The translations under genes and the position numbers were made by a program. A stretch of DNA of 64,000 nt from Blastomussa wellsi (Eukaryota; Cnidaria; Anthozoa; Scleractinia; Plerogyridae), in assembly GCA_947652115.1 (NCBI GenBank), contig OX393562.1, forward strand, positions 1,873,794 to 1,937,793, given 5' to 3'. The notes below the pieces were generated by a model. That model did no database searches. It was not told where the DNA came from and saw only the letters and a program-made list of their open reading frames with translations. Shown one piece after another: positions 1 through 8,156 of this stretch (positions are counted from its first letter, which is position 1; every line of letters starts with the position of its first letter).

Positions 1-181
1 ATCGCAGAAATCTGGGACGCGTCGGGAAAATAGAAACGCTCTCGATTTCCCGATTTTCCCCTGGCGATCGGGGATATTAAAGATTTCCAATTTTCATTAG
101 TCGGAACAATCTGGGAAGGTCGGGAAACAGTAAAATCCCCGATCGTCTGGGATTTTTTCCGACATATGAAAACTAGGCTTT
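1..181. mobile_element. Right part of a MITE cut by the window edge
   Basis: This stretch matches the right part of the complete inverted-repeat element at 23,527-23,862. Both end with the terminal motif CCGACATATGAAAAC followed by AGGCTTT, and both sit just before the FReD exon. The left copy has extra internal sequence relative to the right one. Its left end is outside the window. Confidence 0.65.
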
Positions 182-299
182 AACATCATTAAAAAAACTA
201 AACGTAACCGGTTGGGATATTACAGGATGTGGAATATAAATATTCAGTTTACAATCATTCGTTATTTGAAAGCGTTTTCCTTAATTTTTTACTGAACAG

Positions 300-711
300 A
301 GCCGAAAAGCTGCGCCCAACTCCTTCAAGAAGGTTTCACTTCCGGTGGGGTGTACATCATCAATCCAGATGGCGGCAAACCAATGCAAGTGTTTTGTGAC
401 ATGACCACGGATGGTGGAGGTTGGACCGTTTTTCAGAAGCGTTTGCACGGCTCTGTTGACTTCTATCTTGGATGGGAATCCTACAAAAACGGGTTTGGAG
501 ACCTGAACGGCGAGTTCTGGCTTGGAAACAACAATCTTCACCGTTTGACTGCCGCTAATGACGTCATACTTAGAGTTGACCTGGAAGACTTTGATGGAAA
601 CATCACATATGCTGAGTACACGACTTTTAAGGTGGCAGACGAGGGAGATAAGTACCGGCTTTTGATTGGAGGATATAATGGCACGGCTGGTGACTCCATG
701 GCACGACAAAA
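300..711 (+). CDS. FReD lectin gene copy 1, first fibrinogen-domain exon (gene incomplete at left)
   Basis: This exon encodes the N-terminal two thirds of a fibrinogen C-terminal domain, the recognition domain of ficolin, tachylectin and angiopoietin-type secreted proteins. The acceptor CTGAACAG ends at 299 and the donor GTAAGA starts at 712. The reading begins PKSCAQLLQEGF and contains the family signature DGGGWTVFQKR and the first two conserved cysteines. The last codon is split, and joining to the exon at 1,959 gives [13 protein letters not shown], as expected for the family. Upstream exons (signal peptide, PAN, EGF in the paralog) lie left of the window. It is nearly identical to 23,982-24,393 and has no stops, so it is probably functional. 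The overlapping minus-strand open frame is a shadow. Confidence 0.88.
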
Positions 712-1958
712 GTAAGAGAAACATTCAAAAGATTTAAGACGGAATCCGTCAGGACTTCGAGTATTTATTGGACAAAATTTTGTACCAAAATTATTTACAC
801 CTTATTGCAAGCTTTTGTGTTACTACTTCAAATATATTATCAATAGAAATCTTTTCTAACAACACCAAACATCGAAAACAAATTTCGACTAAGTTCCACT
901 GAATTCCACTGAATCGCTTAAAAGATGTGAGATTTTTCCTATAGCTTGGGAGCTTTGAAATTCATTTTCTCAGTCTCTCATAAGAAATTGTTGTACCAAA
1001 ATTATTTACACCTTCTTGCAAACTTTTGAGTTACTGCTTCAAATATCTTATCAAAAGAAATCTTTTCTAACAACACCAAACATCGAAAACAATTTCGAAG
1101 TTCCACTAATTCAATGGCTACACGTACGATTTTGCACATAGCTTGTGATCTTTAAAATTCATTTTCCCGGGCTCTGATAAGAAATTGTTGTCGGTGTTAT
1201 CACGGATAATTACTTACATCTTTACCTTTTACTAAGGGTAGAAAATAACGCAATATGATTTCAATTATTCTGGTACTCGATTTTTGTCCAACTTAAATAA
1301 ATATTACTCAACTTCCTGATGGATTCCGTCTTAAAAGCTAACGTCTGCTTTAGACTTTTGTGTTTAAGTATTTACTAAAACAAACGTGTTGACTCCGATT
1401 ACTGAGACTTCATTTCTAATGATGCTAACTTTATTTTAGTTTTACCCTTGAATCGGGGTATCACCGTTGTTTTTCGGGTTTTAGCCTTTACAAAGTGTAT
1501 CAATTGATTTCGATTTTTATTCCTTCGGTAGGGTTAGACTTAAGGGCCATAATGACAAAGCCGTATCCAAAGTTTGCGATGTACCTCTTCCGGGTCCGTC
1601 TCAGTCTATCTTTCGCAGTCTGTCTGTCTCTCTGTCTGTCTCAGTCTGTCTGTCTGTCTCAGTCTGTCTGTCTCTCTGTCTGTCTCAGTCTGTCTGTCTC
1701 AGTCTGTCTGTCTCTCTGTCTGTCTCTCTGTCTGTCTCAGTCTGTCTGTCTCAGTCTGTCTGTCTGTCTGTCTATCTCAGTCTGTCTGTCTGTCTTTTTG
1801 TGTGTGGATTGTCTAGCTGTCCCAGCTGGCAGACTGTCTCTCTGTCTTTGTGCCTGTCTAACCATGGCTAGTGGACTTGGTTGTTTCTCTTTTAAGAAAG
1901 GAATTTAATACCAATCAGAACTGAACGAATTTTGCTCAACTCTATAATTCTCTTCCAG
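712..1958 (+). other. Intron of FReD gene copy 1
   Basis: The intron runs from GTAAGA at 712 to CTCTTCCAG at 1,950-1,958. It contains a short internal duplication (about 780-870 and 990-1,100 both carry the same TTGCAAGC/AACTTTTG and AACAACACCAAACATCG sequence) and a TCTG microsatellite. The open frames reported there are only repeat translation. Confidence 0.8.
1606..1800 (+). repeat. TCTG/CAGT microsatellite in FReD intron
   Basis: This is an interrupted (TCTG)n tract of about 190 bp with CAGTCTGTC variants. The equivalent tract in the paralog is at about 25,265-25,490 and has a different repeat arrangement. Confidence 0.9.
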
Positions 1959-2187
1959 TGGTATGCAGTTTACTACAAAAGATAACGACAATGACCTGTA
2001 CGGTGGAAGCTGTGCTCATGCGTATGAAGGTGCTTGGTGGTACAATTCTTGTCACGCCTCCAATCTCAACGGATTGTACCTCAATGGATCACATTCTACC
2101 TACGCTAATGGAGTCAACTGGGCTAAGTTTAGAGGCTACTACTATTCATTAAAACGCACTGAGATGAAAGTTAAACCCAAAGTGTAG
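1959..2187 (+). CDS. FReD lectin gene copy 1, last exon
   Basis: This exon holds the C-terminal third of the fibrinogen domain. The acceptor is TTCCAG at 1,953-1,958. The calcium-site segment DNDND is followed by the conserved pair [16 protein letters not shown], so all four domain cysteines are present over the two exons. The frame ends at TAG (2,185-2,187) after KVKPKV, the usual length for a FReD C-terminus. It is the paralog of 25,649-25,877 with a handful of amino-acid changes (for example LYGG versus LNDG, and CHAS versus CHSS). A secreted pattern-recognition or adhesion role is inferred from the family. Confidence 0.88.
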
Positions 2188-3019
2188 GTGTTTGAGCCGA
2201 GTCATTCAACAAAGCAACAAGACAAGTTACTTAACTAAAGAATCAGCGGAACTGTTGAAATAGCTTAGTCGGTTATGGTGATTTATATAATAACAAAATC
2301 AATGCGCGCGCTCTTATTGGTCAATCAGCTATGTTTTATTGTGCCGGTAAACCGGCCATGGAAAAATCGCGCGTCTTCTGAAATATCCCATCCCCGTCAA
2401 ACATCCCGCGTGGGTTATTGCCCCTATAAACCCATAGAAAGTGTGGTCTATTGCTTAAAAATTAATAAGTAGCAAAACCTTTTTAAAAGAATAAGTGTCC
2501 TTTTTTAACTAATTTGCAAAATGAATCAACAAATGTCAATATACAAATAGATTGAATAAAAGATTCTACGGAACAAAATAGAGCAGGTACTCAGTTTTGG
2601 GAACAAGTACAGTGTCATCAAATTTGATTTTGTTTCAGATGTCAAGAAATCAAAATTGATGTGCAACCCTAAACGAGACTTTCACGGCTAAATATAATTT
2701 ATGGCGTTTTGCTCAGATCACCCTAAGCGAGACGACGGGCACCCCCGTCCCTTTCATGTGCGAGTCTTCCCACGGGGCTAAAACTATTTGTTAAGTTTTC
2801 AGATGTTATTGCCAGAGTAGGCGATGAGAGTTAGCATTTACGAAGTATTTTAACTTTTTTATTATTGTTGAATTATTTTTCTTGTAAATATTTATCTTGA
2901 TTAGTTATTCATATTATAGTCTTTTGTATATTTTAGTTATTACTATTATCATATATTTCATACGTATTATCATTGTAAAGCGCTATTGGTTTCTTAGAAG
3001 AAACGCTATATAAATAAAG

Positions 3020-3020
<1 letters not shown>
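2188..3020 (+). mobile_element. Intergenic DNA ending in a probable retrotransposon 3' tail
   Basis: No gene is seen. From about 2,680 to 3,020 the sequence looks like a non-LTR retrotransposon 3' UTR: AAGCGCTATTGG, then GAAACGCTATATAAATAAAG, running directly into an (ATT)n tract. I see no reverse-transcriptase residues here, so at most it is a truncated tail. Confidence 0.4.

Positions 3021-3064
<44 letters not shown>
3021..3064 (+). repeat. (ATT)n microsatellite
   Basis: About 14 uninterrupted ATT units directly follow a TATAAATAAAGATT tail. Confidence 0.95.
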
Positions 3065-3857
3065 TCTGAGTACTAAGTCATTTAAACACCTGTTATCTCA
3101 ATCTGTAAATAAATTTAAACGCCCTAATGGCAATATATACACTGTGTTTATGCCACACATCGTAAATAAACTTTCTGTAAAAACCAGAATGAGCATGCAT
3201 CTTTGGAAAATAATCATTGTTTCTACGACTGTGCAAGGCATCAGCCGTGATTCCGCAGCCGGATTTGAAAGCCGTCCATTGCGCTGAGCTAAGAGGTCGA
3301 AAACTCAACAGAATCGTTGTAATAGAAATAATAGGACGGCCGGTGGAAATAGACTTAACCGACAAGAACGAACTTGGCAGCTTGAAAGTTATATTTAGGG
3401 TCTTTCCGCACTAGTTGGTTAATCATTTAGACAACTTTTCTTTCGAAGAGAGAAACACTTCGAACAAATGCACACCGACGATAAAATTGTAAAAACTGGG
3501 CGAATTCGAGTATATAAATATTTTTTCTTGCTACAATTAGTCATTCACTCATGTATACATTAGCAATTCCACTAAGCCGAGAGTTGTGTAACTGCATTTT
3601 CATTTTCATGAAGAATATATCGTGTAAATTTCTAATCCCTAATTAGATGGTTTTCGGCGTGAGATCTGAAACCAACGAAGCTGGAAAGTTTCTAAAGCGG
3701 TGATATTCGCTTTAAGACTGCTTGATGTTCAAGCGTTCTCTCATTCACGTTAAAACAAATAAGTAAGTAAAACATCCTGCTCCTCAAAAGCCAGAAGCAA
3801 ACGAAGAGCATTAAAAAGTTTCTCATTATCTGTGCACCAAAAAACAGGAACAAGTTA
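3065..3857. other. Host flank left of the Polinton, no gene seen
   Basis: The open frames here are short, overlap on both strands and match no family I recognise. No splice-supported exon was found. Confidence 0.5.
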
Positions 3858-3862
3858 GCTTC
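3858..3862. repeat. Left target-site duplication of the Polinton, GCTTC(A)
   Basis: GCTTC immediately precedes the left TIR and recurs right after the right TIR at 19,641-19,645. A sixth base A also matches on both sides (3,863 and 19,646). Polintons duplicate 6 bp on insertion, so the repeat is 5 or 6 bp depending on where the element end is placed. Confidence 0.7.
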
Positions 3863-3986
3863 ACACACATGTAAAGTAGGCTTTCTGGCGCAATAATGGT
3901 AACCGATGCATACCCGGCTCCAACTTGTCGCCGGGTATGCATCGGTTACCATTCTTGCGACCAGAAAGCCTACTTTACATGTGTGT
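3863..3986. other. Hairpin-forming palindrome inside the left TIR
   Basis: The outer arms 3,863-3,888 and 3,961-3,986 are perfect 26-bp complements. The inner arms 3,896-3,918 and 3,930-3,952 are perfect 23-bp complements. Between them, 3,889-3,895 and 3,953-3,960 pair with one bulge and one mismatch. The terminal loop is 3,919-3,929. Each element end can therefore fold back on itself. Confidence 0.95.
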
Positions 3987-4115
3987 GGTATCAACACCAA
4001 GGCTCCAGGCATATTTACACAATTTGCGCCAGAATTTATTTTCCATTTGAAGAAGTGTGCGCGCATCCATATACGCGAACATGGCCGCAGCTGACTATTC
4101 AAACGATGTACTGCA
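3863..4115 (+). repeat. Left terminal inverted repeat (253 bp)
   Basis: The repeat starts ACACACATGTAAAGTAGG and ends CGATGTACTGCA. It matches the reverse complement of 19,388-19,640 without differences where I compared them. The inner 35 bp are coding: the start codon and first 11 codons of the terminal F-box-like gene. The outer 124 bp form a hairpin. Confidence 0.95.
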
Positions 4116-4446
4116 CGACGGCTCGATAACAGAGGCAATTCAAAACCTCCCAGCCGAGCTTTGTGAGATGATATTGAAAGAATTTATTTCCATCAAGACA
4201 AAAGAGAAATTGGACCTTGGTTTTTCTGAAGTTCGTTATGAAATTTTCTCGCTCCCCTATTGTAAAAAAAATAAACAAATCACCAAAATCACGGCTTGCG
4301 GGAAATGTGATGGCAGATGTGGGAAAAGTAATTGGTGTTGCCTGTGTGCAAAAAACAAAAAGAATCATTTTCTCGGGTACCCTGTGTACGAAATCGAAGA
4401 CTTAGAAGAATTCGGCGTTGTCGAGAAATTTTTGAAATACGTTTGA
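4081..4446 (+). CDS. F-box-like zinc-cluster protein A (121 aa)
   Basis: This is the leftmost Polinton gene. The start is ATG at 4,081 in a good context (A at -3, G at +4); the longer open frame begins with GTG. Residues 22-49 hold NLPAELCEMILKEFI, which resembles the LPxE...IL core of an F-box, the Skp1-binding helix of SCF ubiquitin ligases. A cysteine cluster follows (C73, C76, C80, C86, C87, C89), likely a zinc site. The first 11 residues are encoded by the TIR and are shared with the polymerase. A second, shorter copy lies directly downstream. The F-box call is by motif only; it could be another helical adaptor. Recruiting a host ubiquitin ligase is inference. Confidence 0.65.
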   Translation: MAAADYSNDVLHDGSITEAIQNLPAELCEMILKEFISIKTKEKLDLGFSEVRYEIFSLPYCKKNKQITKITACGKCDGRCGKSNWCCLCAKNKKNHFLGYPVYEIEDLEEFGVVEKFLKYV

Positions 4447-4527
4447 TATGAGGTCATCTGACCGGATCAACTTTGAAAATAATTTTAAAAAGAAAGCGTG
4501 GAAAAATTTTTTGAAATATACGCGAAA

Positions 4528-4803
4528 ATGTCAGCAGCCGATGTTCTTGTCAAAAACCTCCCACCCGAAATTCGTGAGATGATATTGAAAGAATTAATTA
4601 AAATCAAGATCCAAGAGAAATGGGATCTGGGTTTTTTTGAAGTTCATTGTGAAATGAGAATGCACCCATTTTGTGAAAAAAATCAACGCATCACAAAAGT
4701 TACGTCATGCGGGAAAGTTTGTAGTTTCAGGAAAATTGATTTGTGCAACCTGTGTTTAAAAAACGGAAAGAGGCATATTATCGGCCGCCCTGTCTTTCAC
4801 TGA
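4528..4803 (+). CDS. F-box-like zinc-cluster protein B (91 aa), tandem paralog of A
   Basis: ATG at 4,528 gives a start (MSAADVLV) that mirrors MAAADYSN of protein A; the longer frame starts with GTG and is not preferred. Residues 10-36 hold NLPPEIREMILKELI and KWDLGF, the same F-box-like helix as in A. A cysteine set follows (C41, C49, C61, C65, C73, C76). The order of segments matches protein A, with a shorter C-terminus, so the two arose by duplication and have diverged strongly. It lies 81 bp after A on the same strand. It appears intact but lacks the C-terminal 30 or so residues of A. Confidence 0.6.
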   Translation: MSAADVLVKNLPPEIREMILKELIKIKIQEKWDLGFFEVHCEMRMHPFCEKNQRITKVTSCGKVCSFRKIDLCNLCLKNGKRHIIGRPVFH

Positions 4804-5006
4804 AATTTCACAATGTTTTTTTTTCGTCCGCTTCACGCATCGCCTCAACAACTTGTTGAGTTATCTGTCTGACATCATTCAGCCAAACTGGAGAAGAAAG
4901 TTCCGCAAAAATAACGAAAAGCATGTGAAATATCGTGATCATTTTGAGTTATGCAGTCAACCTTTAATTATACTTAAAGATATTTTTTTTGTTTTTCCCT
5001 CAAACT
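4804..5006. other. Convergent 3' spacer in the Polinton
   Basis: This AT-rich gap separates the ends of the F-box-like pair and the PSAP protein. A small hairpin (CAACAACTTGTTG) is present. The open frame crossing it looks non-coding. Confidence 0.5.
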
Positions 5007-5648
5007 TCAGTTCAAATTTGCAGTGCTTGGCGCCGCGAGTTTTCTCATAAGCTGTTCTTGAAGCTCTTTTTTTATCTTTTCAACATCAGGCAGTTTACTT
5101 AAAGATGGTTTTTTTGTGAGCTTTGCTCGTACCTTTTCTTTTAACTCATTGTACTGTTCCAATTCAGAAAGAATAATCCGAAACTCAGAATCACTAATGC
5201 GATTATCAATTAAAGCCTTGGAAACCAGCTTGTCAACACTCGCACGTTTTGCAAGGCCAAGAGTAACAATCTCCTGGTGTTTAGACATTTTTTTGTCAAG
5301 TTTTTTCCCGGCAAGAATCAAACCGGAGGAAGAAACAGAGAAAAAACCACCCACAACACCAAGAGGGATGGCCACGGGTATTCCGACCCCTGTTAGAGCA
5401 GACGCAAGTCCAGCACTAGAAAAAACAGCGCTGAGTCCGCCAAGACCGCCGGAAATCCAGTTGACGGCTGTTTTTGCGCGTTTAAATTTTTTTCTAACAA
5501 GTCTATATTTGTCAACCTCTTCAGCCAACTTTTTTTTGATTTCGTTTATCTCTCCAAGGCGAAAGGCCTCAGGCGTTTGTAAAACAGGATATAATCCGCT
5601 TTGTGGTGTCTCCGGAGGAGCACTGGGCAATACGTTTGATGTAGACAT
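5007..5648 (-). CDS. Polinton membrane protein with PSAP motif (213 aa)
   Basis: The N-terminus is proline-rich with PSAP at residues 8-11. A basic helix (38-60) follows, then a glycine-rich hydrophobic region (about 65-113) able to form two membrane segments, then a basic, helical C-terminal half. I associate this family with cnidarian Polintons but know no proven function. PSAP matches the P(S/T)AP late-domain consensus that binds Tsg101 of ESCRT-I; its use here is inference. The gene is transcribed leftward and converges on the F-box-like pair across 4,804-5,006. A virion membrane or egress protein is a reasonable guess. Confidence 0.7.
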   Translation of the reverse strand: MSTSNVLPSAPPETPQSGLYPVLQTPEAFRLGEINEIKKKLAEEVDKYRLVRKKFKRAKTAVNWISGGLGGLSAVFSSAGLASALTGVGIPVAIPLGVVGGFFSVSSSGLILAGKKLDKKMSKHQEIVTLGLAKRASVDKLVSKALIDNRISDSEFRIILSELEQYNELKEKVRAKLTKKPSLSKLPDVEKIKKELQEQLMRKLAAPSTANLN

Positions 5649-5702
5649 TGTCTATAAAATACAGCTTTTTTTTTTTTTAATTGTCTGAAATTCAAGAGGT
5701 AA

Positions 5703-6368
5703 TCAATTTATCTCCAAAACGAAAGTGAGTGGCATCTCATTGAAATCAAAAAGTTCACCATTCTCATCTTTGACTGAAATAGTCAAACTGTTTACCTCTC
5801 GACTTTTCAAAGTGGAACGAACATGCTGTGGCTCTGACTGATAAAAAACTTTTTCCCAAGGTTCACCTTTTATATCAAAGTTGGCAAGAATGGTGGATGG
5901 TTTTCCATTGAACTGATTTTCTTGTTTGTCAATCAAGTCACAATGGATTAAGTACGTTGAAGTGGAGTTAAGTTTTTTTGAATACAATAACGAAAAGAAT
6001 GATGGTAAATTTCCGACAACGCCAAAGCCAAGAAGAGAGCTCAAATTTTCATCAATTTCAAATTTTTCCAAATTTGTGTTTAAGACAACCATTTGACCAT
6101 AGGGTGTGTTGATTTCTGCTTTTAAGGTGTCACTGTCCGGCAAAAGATCATTTTCAATTTTACTTGCCAAAGATTTCAAGGTGTAATAGCCCGGTAAAAA
6201 GGTGATGTTTTTGTTATGTGTTATCGATTTAAGTCTGCCCACTTTTTTCAGGTTAAACCAAGAATTGTAAAGAGAACAGCTTAAAAGTCTGATATAGTTT
6301 GGTTGAAGGGGCTGGTGAAAATAAACTGTGTAGTCGTTTGAAGGAGCGATGATTGTGAGCACAACCAT
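5703..6368 (-). CDS. Candidate minor capsid (penton-like) protein (221 aa)
   Basis: The protein is rich in alternating hydrophobic and polar residues typical of beta sheet and has no membrane segment. The C-terminus (VNSLTISVKDENGELFDF, then LTFVLEIN) is a pattern I associate with a conserved Polinton protein of this size, thought to be a single-jelly-roll vertex protein. Its length fits the penton-type minor capsid proteins of Polintons and virophages. The gene starts at ATG 6,368 and is divergent from the 542-aa gene across an 86-bp promoter gap. The exact role needs structure prediction; confidence is good for a Polinton structural gene and moderate for penton. Confidence 0.55.
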   Translation of the reverse strand: MVVLTIIAPSNDYTVYFHQPLQPNYIRLLSCSLYNSWFNLKKVGRLKSITHNKNITFLPGYYTLKSLASKIENDLLPDSDTLKAEINTPYGQMVVLNTNLEKFEIDENLSSLLGFGVVGNLPSFFSLLYSKKLNSTSTYLIHCDLIDKQENQFNGKPSTILANFDIKGEPWEKVFYQSEPQHVRSTLKSREVNSLTISVKDENGELFDFNEMPLTFVLEIN

Positions 6369-6454
6369 TTTGTATTGAACACAAAAATAATGGAAAACGA
6401 TTTAATTTTTGTTCCGTGCAATTTTTCAATTGAAAAATAACAGGGAAAAAGAAA
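6369..6454. promoter_or_regulatory. Divergent promoter gap
   Basis: This 86-bp AT-rich gap lies between the outward-facing penton-like gene and the 542-aa gene. It contains a short inverted motif (CAATTTTTCAATTG). I saw no clear TATA box. Confidence 0.45.
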
Positions 6455-8083
6455 ATGAACATATGGAAAACCGCAAACAAACAAGATTCTGTTGCGTATG
6501 ACTATCTCGAAAAACTTGCGCAGGCTGGCAGCTCCACAAATGCAAAGCTTGCGCAAGCCAAGGCGTGGGCGACTTTTTCTGCACGTTTCCCGAGGGCTGA
6601 CAAAAGCAAATTTGAAGCCCAGGTATTTTTTGCACCGGACAACACAGCAACAGCCGAAATATTTTTCAAAGAGGGACCCGACAGTTTGGAAAGCGTATTC
6701 GGATCAGATCGCAAATATTGGAGCGCAGAAATGAAAAGAGCTCTGGGTTTGGTTGAAGTTGGCGGTTTTCCTTTCCAACTGACGCCACGCCCAGAAAAAA
6801 GTGCACTGGCGGTTCCAGCAGTTCCATTCGAAGAAGCTGCACCGAGTTTGAAAAAAATATTCAACAAAGCAATCAAAATTTATGTCACCCCTGACCAGTA
6901 TTTTACAACAAAGTTTAGAGAGATATTTACCAAGGAACAACCGAAATTCGAAACGTCAAAGCCCGCGAAAAAATGGCTGGCGGGGCCAGATATGTCTTTC
7001 TGGGAACAGCAGCTGAACTTTGCAGTGTGGTGCGCGACAACAGGCTGCGGAATATCTCGAGAAGTATTTGACAAAGACAGCACGCTGAAGCTGCCTCCAC
7101 AGGTACGAGCGTTTTACATCTTTCACGTGTACTTTACGGTTCGCCGCATCCTATTTCAGCTAGGAGGTATCCAAAGCTTTAGCGCATTGCCGGGTGATCC
7201 AACATGGAGTCAGTTTAACAACAAATATGACGAAGCTTCTTATAAAAGATTATGTGCTGAGTTCAAAGTTCCTTCATCAACCGATTTTCGGTTTACAATT
7301 GGCCCGAACCACGGGCTAGGAAGCGTTTATATTTATTGCCGCGATCCTTTCATCCTGAACGTTCCCTATCCATCAGAAAAAGCAAAATTCGATGACGAGG
7401 ATCCAATGGCGACAGAAAAGGGAATATCAGTTTGTTTCATAAGAAATGATGCAGCTGAAGAGCAATTCAACTGGTTCGCACCAAAAACCACAACAGGTTT
7501 GACCCAGGCAGGTTTGTCGAGAATAAACCAGTCGATTGAAGCATTTGTGTATTGCATCTTGGGTGCGCAAGTAAACGTCCGCAGCAGCATTCTTGGGGCG
7601 GGAGGCAGAGCAAAGGAGGCCCAGACCGAGTTTCTTGTCCTGGTTGAAGACGCAGTGAGGATGCCCGACCTGGCAAAGAGCGTGCAGCGTTACCAGCTGG
7701 CGGTGGACGAGGCAAAAGTGCGGTTGAACCTTGCTGTGTGCCCGGGCGCTTGGTTGATGCCAGGCCGCATGGTTATCAACACAGAAAGCACGGTTGGTTA
7801 CAACAACCAGCTCAAACAAGCGATTCCGGGTATGAAGCTGGGGGTCAACGACGGGGCAAACAAAAGAACAAAAAAAGCGGCCCTTCAGCACATGGATGGC
7901 GGAAAATCAAAAATTAACCCACCAAACAGCCATCCTTCCAATCCAATTCACAAAGCAGCCACAGCTGAAAGCAAAAAAAAAGATTTGAAACCTGTTGAAA
8001 CACAAACAACGCAAGTGCACACAGAAGAACGAGTGCCAACGGCTGGCTCGGGCAGTTTCATGACACGAACAAAGTTGCAATGA
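6455..8083 (+). CDS. Conserved Polinton protein, unknown function (542 aa)
   Basis: This is the second largest plus-strand product. The N-terminal part is charged and helical. The middle (about residues 170-260) is aromatic-rich, with FWEQQLNFAVWCATTGCG and FHVYFTVRRILFQLGG. A conserved-looking segment GLTQAGLSRINQSIEAFVYC lies near 350-370. The last about 80 residues are low-complexity and polar. I associate this family with cnidarian Polintons but know no function; its size and position beside the capsid genes suggest a virion component. The stop codon overlaps the start of a 17-codon hydrophobic frame in the arrangement ATGA at 8,080-8,083. Confidence 0.75.
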   Translation: MNIWKTANKQDSVAYDYLEKLAQAGSSTNAKLAQAKAWATFSARFPRADKSKFEAQVFFAPDNTATAEIFFKEGPDSLESVFGSDRKYWSAEMKRALGLVEVGGFPFQLTPRPEKSALAVPAVPFEEAAPSLKKIFNKAIKIYVTPDQYFTTKFREIFTKEQPKFETSKPAKKWLAGPDMSFWEQQLNFAVWCATTGCGISREVFDKDSTLKLPPQVRAFYIFHVYFTVRRILFQLGGIQSFSALPGDPTWSQFNNKYDEASYKRLCAEFKVPSSTDFRFTIGPNHGLGSVYIYCRDPFILNVPYPSEKAKFDDEDPMATEKGISVCFIRNDAAEEQFNWFAPKTTTGLTQAGLSRINQSIEAFVYCILGAQVNVRSSILGAGGRAKEAQTEFLVLVEDAVRMPDLAKSVQRYQLAVDEAKVRLNLAVCPGAWLMPGRMVINTESTVGYNNQLKQAIPGMKLGVNDGANKRTKKAALQHMDGGKSKINPPNSHPSNPIHKAATAESKKKDLKPVETQTTQVHTEERVPTAGSGSFMTRTKLQ

Positions 8084-8133
8084 TGGTTGGCGCGGTTGCA
8101 ATTGCAGGTTTGTTGTTTTTGACATTCCGCTAA
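8080..8133 (+). CDS. Tiny hydrophobic frame (17 aa) overlapping the 542-aa gene by ATGA
   Basis: ATG at 8,080 overlaps the preceding stop (TGA 8,081-8,083). It encodes MMVGAVAIAGLLFLTFR, a single membrane-spanning segment, then TAA. It could be made by termination-reinitiation. Alternatively, the main protein may originally have ended in this tail anchor and a one-base change shifted the frame: the same frame is open upstream and reads GQFHDTNKVA into the segment. Neither option is proven. Confidence 0.4.
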   Translation: MMVGAVAIAGLLFLTFR

Positions 8134-8156
8134 TTTTTGAGTTTTCCCAAAGAAAA

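Noticed and set aside
281..724. 147-codon minus-strand open frame (and its twin at 23,963-24,406)
   Set aside because: It is antisense to the FReD exon, which has domain motifs and splice sites; the minus frame is a shadow.
1495..1908. Open frames of CLSLSVCLS repeats
   Set aside because: Translation of the TCTG microsatellite inside an intron.
3692..4138. 148-codon minus-strand frame over the left TIR, and mirror frames at 19,308-19,706
   Set aside because: Produced by the palindromic TIR; crosses the host junction and matches no family.
6502..6876. Minus-strand frames inside the 542-aa gene and other Polinton genes
   Set aside because: Shadows of the longer coding frames; no motifs.
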